This document shows positions 34,799 to 42,229 of a DNA stretch of 64,000 nucleotides, one piece after another; within the stretch, counting starts at the first letter, position 1; each line of letters opens with the position of its first letter. A program made the position numbers and the translations under genes. The stretch covers positions 57,493 through 121,492 of the forward strand of contig CAZJWX010000006.1 in assembly GCA_964549915.1 (NCBI GenBank), in the 5' to 3' direction. The notes beneath the pieces were generated by a model, which saw nothing but the letters and a program-made list of their open reading frames with translations, was not told where the DNA came from and searched no databases. The DNA comes from JAUZRW01 sp964549915. GTDB lineage: Bacteria; Chloroflexota; Anaerolineae; Aggregatilineales; Phototrophicaceae.

Positions 34799-35038
34799 AT
34801 GGCAAGTGTTGAAGAACGTGTGAAGAACATCGTGGTTGAGGTGCTGGGTGTGGAGGAAGATCGCATTTCTCCTGAGGCTCGTTTCCGCGAAGACCTGGAT
34901 GCGGATTCGCTCGATCTCGTCGAACTGATTATGCAGTTCGAGGAAGAGTTCGGCGGGGAGATCAGTGATGAAGATGCTCAGAAGATCGAGACTGTCGGGC
35001 AGGCAGTGAACTACATCGGCACGCACCTGAACGCCTGA
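34799..35038 (+). CDS. acpP: Acyl carrier protein
   Basis: The 79-residue protein carries the phosphopantetheine attachment site DADSLDLVEL (serine of DSLD), between VVEVLGVEEDRISPEARFREDL and MQFEEEFGGEISDEDAQKIETVGQAVNYI. It shuttles acyl chains in fatty-acid synthesis. I chose ATG 34799 because GGGAGGG lies about 10 nt upstream and homologues start here. No other fatty-acid synthesis genes are adjacent, which is unusual but not rare. Confidence 0.95.
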   Translation: MASVEERVKNIVVEVLGVEEDRISPEARFREDLDADSLDLVELIMQFEEEFGGEISDEDAQKIETVGQAVNYIGTHLNA

Positions 35039-35057
35039 GCTTCACGTGATTTGCCAG

Positions 35058-35091
35058 AACGGGGTCACTTCTGGGTGATCCCGTTTGTTTT
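35058..35091 (+). terminator. Terminator after acpP
   Basis: AACGGGGTCAC (35058-35068) pairs with GTGATCCCGTT (35075-35085, one G-T pair) around a 6-nt loop, then TGTTTTC. It lies between convergent genes and may serve both. Confidence 0.8.
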
Positions 35092-35095
35092 CTCC

Positions 35096-35704
35096 TCAGT
35101 GTGGCTCCCTGCGAAACATTCCCTGGAATATCCACATCCCGTAGCATAACAAAAGCAGCGGCATTCCGATGCCGGGCGTACTGTCTGCGGCATATTGCTG
35201 GATGAGGGCCTGCCCCTGAATAGCTCCCATGGCGGCAGTTGCTACCCCGCTCATGCCAAGCATGAGGATAATCCAGCGTTTTTGAAGCCTGTGCGCAACC
35301 CAGAACCAGACGAATGCGCCGACCAGAGACAGGGCTGCCAGCACGAACTGTTGCTGCTGGTTTGGATCGTTGGGACGCGCCAGGAAGTCCAGGGGGGGCA
35401 GTTGAGCTATGCTGAGCACCAAGATCATCAGCATCCAGAACCATCTGCGCCAGGCGGGCTGAGCGGTGAAGTGGAGGGCAAAGAGCCAGGTAATCAGCAC
35501 GAGTTGTACGCGAAGCAGCAGGCTCGGTATTCGCAGTGGATGGGTTGCCGGATGCAGGCTGAGCCATTCAGCCAGATCATAGGCTCCCAGCGTCAGCGCA
35601 TTGATGGCGCTCACATTCCAGGGGAGCAGATAAGCCGCTAATGAGAACAATAGCAGCAGCAATGGGAGACGAGGCGTACGTGTGCGATTGTCGGTGGCGG
35701 TCAT
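35096..35704 (-). CDS. Hypothetical integral membrane protein
   Basis: The 202-residue protein has five or six predicted membrane helices (about residues 12-30, 60-80, 85-103, 118-138, 143-165 and 178-193). I recognise no family. Its ATG overlaps the stop of the BchI-like gene by 4 nt (ATGA), so the two are probably translated together, suggesting that the AAA+ protein works near the membrane. Confidence 0.75.
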   Translation of the reverse strand: MTATDNRTRTPRLPLLLLLFSLAAYLLPWNVSAINALTLGAYDLAEWLSLHPATHPLRIPSLLLRVQLVLITWLFALHFTAQPAWRRWFWMLMILVLSIAQLPPLDFLARPNDPNQQQQFVLAALSLVGAFVWFWVAHRLQKRWIILMLGMSGVATAAMGAIQGQALIQQYAADSTPGIGMPLLLLCYGMWIFQGMFRREPH

Positions 35705-36855
35705 GAGGCGATTTCGTCCAGGGTGTCGCGAATCTGTGAGTCTTCCTCGGCTTGTTGTTCGAAGAAGTTGAGCATGAACTCGCTGCGGCGCTGGCGCAAT
35801 GCCATTGGGGCGACAGCACGCAGGTCTTCGATAGTGACTTTTGTGCGTCGATCGGCTGCGGCGTAGGCACGGGCGGCCTCGAACATGGTGTACTCCGCAC
35901 GGTGTGAGTCGATATCGAGCTTCTGTACGAGTTGAAGTCCCGCCTGGATTGTCTCTTCCGTCAGAACTGTTTCTTTGAGCAATTCGCGCGCGACCACAAT
36001 TTCGTCCTGTGTGAGGGCGGTTTCTTCTTCCCAGTCGCGGATGAATTTGGTCGGGTTGCGGCGGTAGGCGCGAACGCGATTGTAGATTTCTTCCCGCTGT
36101 TCGGCTTCCATCAGGCCGCGAACGTTGACGCGCAGGCCAAAGCGATCCATGATTTGCGGACGCAGGCGACCTTCTTCGGGGTTCATCGATCCGATGAGCA
36201 CGAAGCGAGAGCGATAGGTTCCGGCCACTGCGCCCCGGCGAACAGTGTAGCTCCCCTGTGCTGCGGCATCCAGGATCACATCGACGATTTGATCCTCAAG
36301 CAGGTTGACTTCATCAACGTACAGGATGTTATTGTCTGCGCGAGAGAGGATGCCTCGTTCGACGCGCAGAGCACTGCGCACAGCGGCTCGTTCGTTGAGA
36401 CCACCGACGACATCTTCGATCTGGGCGTTCAAGGGCAGTTCGACGAGGCGCACGGGTTCATAGTGCGAGATTGGCTCGTCGTTCTTGAATTTCTCGTAAC
36501 AATCCGGGTAGAGATTGCGAGCGATGTCGTCGTCGATGTTTTCGAGATCTTCTGGCAGGACGCCCTCTTCACAGTCGCTGACTTCGGTGTGGGGTAGGAT
36601 GCCCGTGACGCTGCGAACGGCTGTGGTCTTGCCTGTGCCGCGAGGCCCAATCAGCAGGACGCCACCAATGGAGGGATTGATGACGGCCAGCAACAAGGCT
36701 GTGCGCATTTCCAATTGGCCGACGATGGCCAGAAATGGGTAGGGACGGTGTTCCGCCAGTCCGAGGTCTGGTTCTGGCATTTCGGTAATGCGCTTGTAGC
36801 TGTATTCGTTGAGCAGTTTGACGATCGCGGATTGGCGTGGCTTTTCATCACTCAT
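35701..36855 (-). CDS. bchI: BchI/ChlI-type AAA+ ATPase (Mg-chelatase subunit I-like)
   Basis: The 384-residue protein matches magnesium chelatase subunit I: the start YPFLAIVGQLEMRTALLLAVINPSIGGVLLIGPRGTGKTTAVR (Walker A), the insertion region with VVGGLNERAAVRSALRVERG, Walker B NILYVDEVNLLEDQIVDVILDAA, and GSMNPEEGRLRPQIMDRFGLRV (sensor 1 and arginine finger). In chlorophyll synthesis BchI works with BchD and BchH. Neither is in this window, and homologues also occur in non-phototrophs, so the role is open. It overlaps both neighbours by 4 nt (thioesterase upstream, membrane protein downstream). Confidence 0.88.
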   Translation of the reverse strand: MSDEKPRQSAIVKLLNEYSYKRITEMPEPDLGLAEHRPYPFLAIVGQLEMRTALLLAVINPSIGGVLLIGPRGTGKTTAVRSVTGILPHTEVSDCEEGVLPEDLENIDDDIARNLYPDCYEKFKNDEPISHYEPVRLVELPLNAQIEDVVGGLNERAAVRSALRVERGILSRADNNILYVDEVNLLEDQIVDVILDAAAQGSYTVRRGAVAGTYRSRFVLIGSMNPEEGRLRPQIMDRFGLRVNVRGLMEAEQREEIYNRVRAYRRNPTKFIRDWEEETALTQDEIVVARELLKETVLTEETIQAGLQLVQKLDIDSHRAEYTMFEAARAYAAADRRTKVTIEDLRAVAPMALRQRRSEFMLNFFEQQAEEDSQIRDTLDEIAS

Positions 36856-37337
36856 TCGCCGATTGTCTCCTCTTGTGCGCGTTGCTGCTTGCGGAATGCC
36901 TGGCGTGCCTGGGCTTGCTCTGCGCGGGCTTTTTGCTCATCAGTTTCGTATAGTAATGGCGGGACTGGCTTGGGATTACCATTCGCATCCAATGCGACAT
37001 ACACATAGTAGGCGATGTTGCTGACAATACGTTCGCCACTGAGTGGATTCTCGCGAATGACTTCTACTCGAACTTCCATTGAGGTGCGTCCTACGTAGCT
37101 CAATTCCGCCTTGAACTCGACAAAGTTGCCGACATGAATGGGGTGCATGAAAGTCATTGAATCGACAGCGACGGTGACAGCAGGTGCCTGTGCGTGACGT
37201 ACAGCAGCTAAACCGCCGGCTTCGTCTGCGAGCTTCATGATGACGCCGCCGTGTACATTGCCCAGACTGTTGGCGTCCTGCGGTCCCATCATATGGCTGA
37301 GTGTGACACATGAGTCGGCGCTGCGTTTGGCATCCAT
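36852..37337 (-). CDS. Hotdog-fold acyl-CoA thioesterase
   Basis: The 161-residue protein belongs to the YciA/BFIT group of acyl-CoA thioesterases: MMGPQDANSLGNVHGGVIMKLADEAGGLAA contains the conserved Asn-x-x-Gly-x-x-x-GG hotdog helix entry and the catalytic Asp, followed by VTVAVDSMTFMHPIHVGNFVEFKAELSYVGRTSMEVRVEV. The last 35 residues form a charged helix. Its stop overlaps the start of the BchI-like gene, so cotranscription is likely although the biochemical link is unclear. Confidence 0.88.
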   Translation of the reverse strand: MDAKRSADSCVTLSHMMGPQDANSLGNVHGGVIMKLADEAGGLAAVRHAQAPAVTVAVDSMTFMHPIHVGNFVEFKAELSYVGRTSMEVRVEVIRENPLSGERIVSNIAYYVYVALDANGNPKPVPPLLYETDEQKARAEQAQARQAFRKQQRAQEETIGE

Positions 37338-37375
37338 AGCGAGAATCCTTTCGGTGAATTGCCCCTGGCTTTTCG

Positions 37376-38539
37376 CTAATGGTAGAGAGTTGTGCGGTTT
37401 TGCGCCAGCACTTTCTCGTAGATTTGCGCGAGGTGTTCGGCTGAGCGATGCCAGGTGAAGCGCCGCGCCTGGTCAATTCCACGTGTGATCAGTTGCTGTC
37501 GTAGCGTGCTGTCATCGAGAACGCGTTGAATCGCATGAGCGATTTCTTCGACATCGAGGGGATTAACGAGTAAGGCGGCGTCGCCTGCGACTTCCGGCAG
37601 AGAGGAAACATCCGATGTGATGACGGGCGTGCGGCAGGCCATACCTTCCAGCACCGGGAAGCCAAACCCTTCGTATAGTGATGGGAACACAACGCATTCG
37701 GCATGATGATAGAGGGCTGGTAGATGCTCTTCATCCGCAAAGCCGATCAGGTGAACGAATTCTTGCATCTTTGTTTCGGCGATTGTGGCGTACATCTCAT
37801 CTTCGAGCCAGCCTTTGCCCCCTGCTACGACGAGGCCGATGTCATAACCATTCTGGCGCAAGATACGCAATGCACGGATCAGGCGGCTGTAGTTTTTTCG
37901 GGGTTGCACTGTGCCGATTGTGAAGAGATACGGACGGTCATGAATGCCATAAATGTTTCGTATAGTCATTGGGCTTACAACATCTTTTTGGTTCTGGAAG
38001 TACCGTTGATGTACCCCACTGTAGAGAACTTCGATTTTGCTTTCAGGAATCCCGTAAATCTCCTGTAGATCGTCTTTGGTCGCTTGGGAGTCCGCTGTGA
38101 TGAAATCTGCTCGTTGTGCTGAGCGTGGTACTACTACATCGAGATAGGCTTTCAGTCGTGGGCTAGCCGCATCTGGAACGCGCACGTACGAGAGATCGTG
38201 AACCGTCACAATTGATCTTGTTGCTTGTCGGACAGGAGGCAGCACGAAATCCGTTGCGTGGTAGAGGTCAATGTCGCCTACGAAGTATTCAACGGGTAGA
38301 GGTAGCCGTGCGCGTTGCCAGATACGTGCCAGCCACGTTGGTGAGATCCGGGTTGTACGCCAGGCAAATTGCGACGGCGTCTTCGCCAGCGAGCGATCCC
38401 GACGAAGCCCTGCGACGAACAAGCGGTAGTCGTGTGTGGTGGGTAATGTCTGAAATTCGTTGATGAGGTCACGAACAAGACGACCGATGCCGCCGCCTTG
38501 TTCATATGCCGGGGTATAATCGATAGCTATTGTAGCCAT
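37376..38539 (-). CDS. GT4-family glycosyltransferase
   Basis: The 387-residue protein has the GT-B fold: N-terminal MATIAIDYTPAYEQGGGIGRLVRDL with IVTVHDLSYVRVPDA, and a C-terminal GT4 domain with YLFTIGTVQPRKNYSRLIRALRIL, HLIGFADEEHLPALYHHAECVVFPSLYEGFGFPVLEGMACRTPVITS (the E-x7-E nucleotide-sugar motif). It probably adds mannose or a related sugar to a surface glycan. ATG 38539 overlaps the stop of the GtrA gene by one base (TGATG). It is the last gene of the glycan block. Confidence 0.92.
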   Translation of the reverse strand: MATIAIDYTPAYEQGGGIGRLVRDLINEFQTLPTTHDYRLFVAGLRRDRSLAKTPSQFAWRTTRISPTWLARIWQRARLPLPVEYFVGDIDLYHATDFVLPPVRQATRSIVTVHDLSYVRVPDAASPRLKAYLDVVVPRSAQRADFITADSQATKDDLQEIYGIPESKIEVLYSGVHQRYFQNQKDVVSPMTIRNIYGIHDRPYLFTIGTVQPRKNYSRLIRALRILRQNGYDIGLVVAGGKGWLEDEMYATIAETKMQEFVHLIGFADEEHLPALYHHAECVVFPSLYEGFGFPVLEGMACRTPVITSDVSSLPEVAGDAALLVNPLDVEEIAHAIQRVLDDSTLRQQLITRGIDQARRFTWHRSAEHLAQIYEKVLAQNRTTLYH

Positions 38540-39165
38540 CAATCCACGTCGCTGAATGTCCAGTAGCGATTGACGAAGAAGTTCCAGATCATTACGACGA
38601 AGATACCGACCAGCACAGCCAGAGTCGCGCCGATTTGATTGACAAAATGCTCAGATTCAGCCAGTTGCGGTACGATGAAATTGAGCACTGTGCTGGCGAT
38701 CACGGTCATGAACCCCGTCGAAAAGAGGATCCAGGCTGTACGCGCCAGCCAGCCGGATACGCTGACGATGGCAAATTGGCCTAGCTGACGCCAGACGGAA
38801 CGCGATCTCGAGTCGGGATATGTCCAGTAACGATTCCAGAAGAAATTGCTGGAGACTGCTGCAATGAAGGAGATCGTCGCGGCAATCGCTACGTTGATGT
38901 CTTGATTCGGGCCAACAGGGGGCAGCACCGTTGCCATCAGCACATTGGAGACCCCCAGGTCAATTATGGCTCCCAGCGTTCCAATCGCTGCGAATTTCAG
39001 GAAGCGCTCCACCTCTTTGGCTTTTGATCCGCCAACGCGATTCGCGATACTGCGAATCAGGCCATCGATTGGCAGTCGAATCGCTCGGTGCTTCGGCTCC
39101 TCTGTGGCCGCGGCAACCCCTGTCGCGGAAGACGTGGGTTGCTCTGCCCCTGTGATCTGTGTCAT
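38539..39165 (-). CDS. GtrA-family membrane protein
   Basis: The 208-residue protein has a 55-residue cytosolic lead, then four membrane helices with the GtrA pattern: RFLKFAAIGTLGAIIDLGVSNVLM, FIAAVSSNFFWNRYWTYPDS, and a second FVVMIWNFFVNRYWTFSDVD. GtrA proteins are thought to help flip lipid-linked sugars. ATG 39165 overlaps the O-antigen ligase stop by 4 nt; a longer reading to 39192 has no support. Confidence 0.9.
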   Translation of the reverse strand: MTQITGAEQPTSSATGVAAATEEPKHRAIRLPIDGLIRSIANRVGGSKAKEVERFLKFAAIGTLGAIIDLGVSNVLMATVLPPVGPNQDINVAIAATISFIAAVSSNFFWNRYWTYPDSRSRSVWRQLGQFAIVSVSGWLARTAWILFSTGFMTVIASTVLNFIVPQLAESEHFVNQIGATLAVLVGIFVVMIWNFFVNRYWTFSDVD

Positions 39166-40607
39166 TGGCTTTTCCAATCTTTTCCAGACCATAGCTGCTG
39201 GTCGTACAGTACCAGGATCACCAACAATATCCCGATATGGATGAACAGGTTATTGACATACAGGTTGTCCAGAAGGCTGTGCGTTGCCAGATACGCCCAA
39301 CTGCCCAAGAGACCGATACTGACGGCTCTTGCCAGTGAGTCAGGGTGTGAGCGCAAGCGCCATGTCATCACGACGGCTGTTCCCCAGAACAGCAAATACG
39401 CCAGTGCGCCCAGAATGCCAGCCTCCGCAAAGATATTCAAGTAATAATTGTGGGCATGTCCCAATGCTTCGGGCCAGTTCACCAGACGGTGATCTGCATA
39501 GGCTACCTCGTAATTGCCGAAGCCGATGCCCAACCAGGGCTGTGAATCTACCATGTTCAACGCTGCTTGCCAATGTGCGAGGCGCTCCACCACAGCATAG
39601 TTGGAGGTTGTAATGTCCACGCCGCGCACATCATAGAGGGTGAAATACTCCGCGGTGGAGCTGGCAATGCGAGCCGTGATCGACTGTGGCAGCAATCCTG
39701 CGAACCAGATAGCCAGCAGGAAAATGAGGGCTGTAGTGGTCAATGCGAGGCTCTGCCACAGCTTGCGTGGCAGTGCAAAGACTATGACAATGCCTGCTGC
39801 GACAAAACCCAGCCACGCGCCTCTGCTCCAGGAAGCAAGCAGCGCGGCGAAGATCAGCGATGATGCTGCACCATAGAAAATCAACATCAGGAGGTCGCTG
39901 CCGGTCAATCGGCGTTCGGGACGCCGCCAGAGACGTGCCAGGACGCCGTAGCCGCTCATCAGCGCAAGAGGCAGGATGAAGCCCATAAACCCGCCGAAGG
40001 GATTTGGCTGCCCAAACGTCCCAAAAGCGCGGAAAAACCGTCCCATGATCACCAGGTGATCGGCTCCGCTTCCCCCCAGGAAAATATACAGCCCGACCAG
40101 CGCGTTGGCGCAAGCGGCGATTACGAGGCCGAAAACAAGCCATTGCGCTCTGGCGAAGTGTGGCACAATCAACAGCAGTGCCAGGACAACGACCCACTTA
40201 AACCACTCCGTCGCCCAGAAAGCCTGCTCCGCCGCAGTAAATGACGAGATGCCCGTCGCGACCAGGAAGATGCCCAATGTTACGTGCAAGGGTGTTATCC
40301 GCATGCGGAAGCGCTCTCTGCGCAAGATGTGATGCGTAACATAGGCTGCGACGAAGACCAAAAACAGGATTTGCCCGACATCCAGCGGGAAAGGCCATGC
40401 CGCTTCGGTTGCGACCAGGGTGCGTAACGGTGCGAGAACCAGCAGCGTGATGAGCGGCACATAGAGCGACAGACTGGCTGCGATTAGCAGTGTGGCAAGC
40501 AGGGTCAAGCCAAGCCCCACTTGCCAGGAGGTGATGGTTAGTAGCGATGCCGCCAGAATTGCGGCATAGATGGTGATGGTCGGGATGTGGTGGGGCAGTC
40601 GCAGCAT
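39162..40607 (-). CDS. O-antigen ligase-like (Wzy/WaaL) membrane protein
   Basis: The 481-residue protein has about 12 predicted membrane helices. The long periplasmic-type loop near residues 325-400 contains the RLAHWQAALNMVDSQPWLGIGFGNYE and ALGHAHNYYLNIFAEAGILG motifs that define the Wzy_C (O-antigen ligase) domain. It polymerises or attaches sugar chains in family knowledge. It starts 2 nt after the stop of the sugar-nucleotide decarboxylase. It is one of two Wzy_C proteins in the block; the other is the fusion at 42230-45343. Confidence 0.9.
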   Translation of the reverse strand: MLRLPHHIPTITIYAAILAASLLTITSWQVGLGLTLLATLLIAASLSLYVPLITLLVLAPLRTLVATEAAWPFPLDVGQILFLVFVAAYVTHHILRRERFRMRITPLHVTLGIFLVATGISSFTAAEQAFWATEWFKWVVVLALLLIVPHFARAQWLVFGLVIAACANALVGLYIFLGGSGADHLVIMGRFFRAFGTFGQPNPFGGFMGFILPLALMSGYGVLARLWRRPERRLTGSDLLMLIFYGAASSLIFAALLASWSRGAWLGFVAAGIVIVFALPRKLWQSLALTTTALIFLLAIWFAGLLPQSITARIASSTAEYFTLYDVRGVDITTSNYAVVERLAHWQAALNMVDSQPWLGIGFGNYEVAYADHRLVNWPEALGHAHNYYLNIFAEAGILGALAYLLFWGTAVVMTWRLRSHPDSLARAVSIGLLGSWAYLATHSLLDNLYVNNLFIHIGILLVILVLYDQQLWSGKDWKSQ

Positions 40608-40609
40608 TC

Positions 40610-41545
40610 CTAGACGACCTGGCGGAAATACTCAATCGTTTTCTGCAGTCCGTCTGCCAGCGCGACCTGCGGCTCCCAACCCAGTATTTCGCGTGCGCGA
40701 GTCGTGTCGGGTTGGCGAGTTTGTGGATCGCCCGCGATGCGATCTTTTTCCTTGAAGACGACGCCTGCCTGGTTGCCCGCGATTTCGTTGACAGCGTGGG
40801 CAAACTCGAGGATGGTCATTTCGTGCGTGGTGCCGATGTTGACCGGATCGGAAAAATCGGATTTGTAGAGGCGAGTCACACCTTCGACGAGATCATCAAC
40901 GAATTGGAAGCACCGCGTTTGCGAACCGTCGCCGTAGACGGTCAGTGGCTCGCCGAGAATCGCCTGCTTGATGAAATTGGGCACGACCCGTCCATCATCC
41001 ATGCGCATGCGTGGGCCATAGGTATTGAAAATGCGGACGATGCGCGTCTCTACCCCATGTGTGCGATGATAAGCCATCACCATCGCTTCTGCGAAACGCT
41101 TGGCCTCGTCATACACGCCGCGCGGCCCAATTGGATCGACATTGCCTACATAAGTTTCTTTTTGCGGATGTTCGAGCGGGTCTCCATAGACTTCCGATGT
41201 CGAAGCCAGGAGATAACGCGCATTCTTTGCCCGTGCCAAGCCCAGCGTGTTGTGCGTTCCCATTGCACCAACTTTCAGCGTCTGGATGGGATACTTGAGG
41301 TAATCGATGGGGCTTGCTGGCGAGGCGAAGTGAAAAATGCCGTCGATCTCGCCGGGTACATGGATGTAATTGTTGACATCATGGTGAATGAATTCGAAGT
41401 TCTCATTGCCGACATGCTGGCTGATGTTATCCATGTTGCCGGTGATCAGGTTGTCCATTGCGACAACGCGATGCCCTTCCGCGAGGAAGCGATCAACAAG
41501 GTGAGAACCCACGAAACCAGCGGCTCCTGTGATGAGAATGCGCAA
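40610..41545 (-). CDS. UDP-glucuronate decarboxylase-like NAD-dependent epimerase
   Basis: The 311-residue protein is an extended short-chain dehydrogenase: RILITGAAGFVGSHLVDRFL (NAD loop), the Ser in LLASTSEVYGDP, and YDEAKRFAE (catalytic Y-x-x-x-K). GVETRIVRIFNTYGPRMRMDDGRVVPNFI matches UDP-xylose synthases (UDP-glucuronate decarboxylases). There is no ATG; I chose TTG 41545 because GGGGAG lies 9 nt upstream and the protein then starts MRILITG at the expected place. It would supply UDP-xylose to the glycan genes downstream. Confidence 0.88.
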   Translation of the reverse strand: MRILITGAAGFVGSHLVDRFLAEGHRVVAMDNLITGNMDNISQHVGNENFEFIHHDVNNYIHVPGEIDGIFHFASPASPIDYLKYPIQTLKVGAMGTHNTLGLARAKNARYLLASTSEVYGDPLEHPQKETYVGNVDPIGPRGVYDEAKRFAEAMVMAYHRTHGVETRIVRIFNTYGPRMRMDDGRVVPNFIKQAILGEPLTVYGDGSQTRCFQFVDDLVEGVTRLYKSDFSDPVNIGTTHEMTILEFAHAVNEIAGNQAGVVFKEKDRIAGDPQTRQPDTTRAREILGWEPQVALADGLQKTIEYFRQVV

Positions 41546-41628
41546 GGCCAATTTCTCCCCTGGAAATGATGAATGAATACCCGCCAAAGTGTACCACAGC
41601 AAGTAACAAAGCGGAATAAACTGAAATA

Positions 41629-42186
41629 TTAACGGAATTGTGCCGCATTTTGTCCAGAGTCGTCGGCCTCATCCAACTGGCGCTGCAATTCGCGCACGAA
41701 AATCGATTGTTGTTCGGCGTTTTCCGTGCAGATGCGTACACTGCGCAGCGAGTTGAGTGGTTCATATGCGAAATCGATGATCTGCTCCAACATCACACGT
41801 GCGCAGCTTTCGACAGGGTATCCGTGTGCTCCGGTTGCGAGTGGAGGCAGCGCTAACGATGTGATTTCTCTCTCCTCCGCAAGCTGAAGTATTTCCCAGG
41901 TGACCTTTGCCAGCTTACCCCGTGCACTGGCATCCCCCCAGCGAGGCCCGACCGCATGAATGATCCACCGGCTCGGCAAGTTCCCTGCTGTGGTGATCGT
42001 AGCGGAACCGACATCGCACCAACCGACGAGACTCACCTCGGTCTCCACTTTGCGTCCCGCTTGCTGCAACCACGCTTCGGGCAGGCTGAGGAGCGGATCC
42101 GTATCATTGACGATTGCATCAACCGCTAGTTGTGGCAGTTTCTCCTGCTCGATGGAGATGTACAGCCGTTTCATTTTTCTTTTCAT
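41629..42186 (-). CDS. Macro-domain protein
   Basis: The 185-residue protein shows the macro-domain pattern: AVDAIVNDTDPLLSLPEAWLQQAG, GWCDVGSATITTAGNLPSRWIIHAVGPRW, and TSLALPPLATGAHGYPVESCARVMLEQI. Macro domains bind ADP-ribose; some remove it from proteins. The usual N-A-A-N and GGGV motifs are absent (N-D-T-D; no glycine loop), so catalysis is doubtful. The start is uncertain among ATG 42243, 42186 and 42174. It follows the glycosidase/ligase fusion gene on the same strand. Confidence 0.75.
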   Translation of the reverse strand: MKRKMKRLYISIEQEKLPQLAVDAIVNDTDPLLSLPEAWLQQAGRKVETEVSLVGWCDVGSATITTAGNLPSRWIIHAVGPRWGDASARGKLAKVTWEILQLAEEREITSLALPPLATGAHGYPVESCARVMLEQIIDFAYEPLNSLRSVRICTENAEQQSIFVRELQRQLDEADDSGQNAAQFR

Positions 42187-42229
42187 TCGTGGTGTCCAAA
42201 CGTACGCTACAAACGCGTGTAGGGCGACA

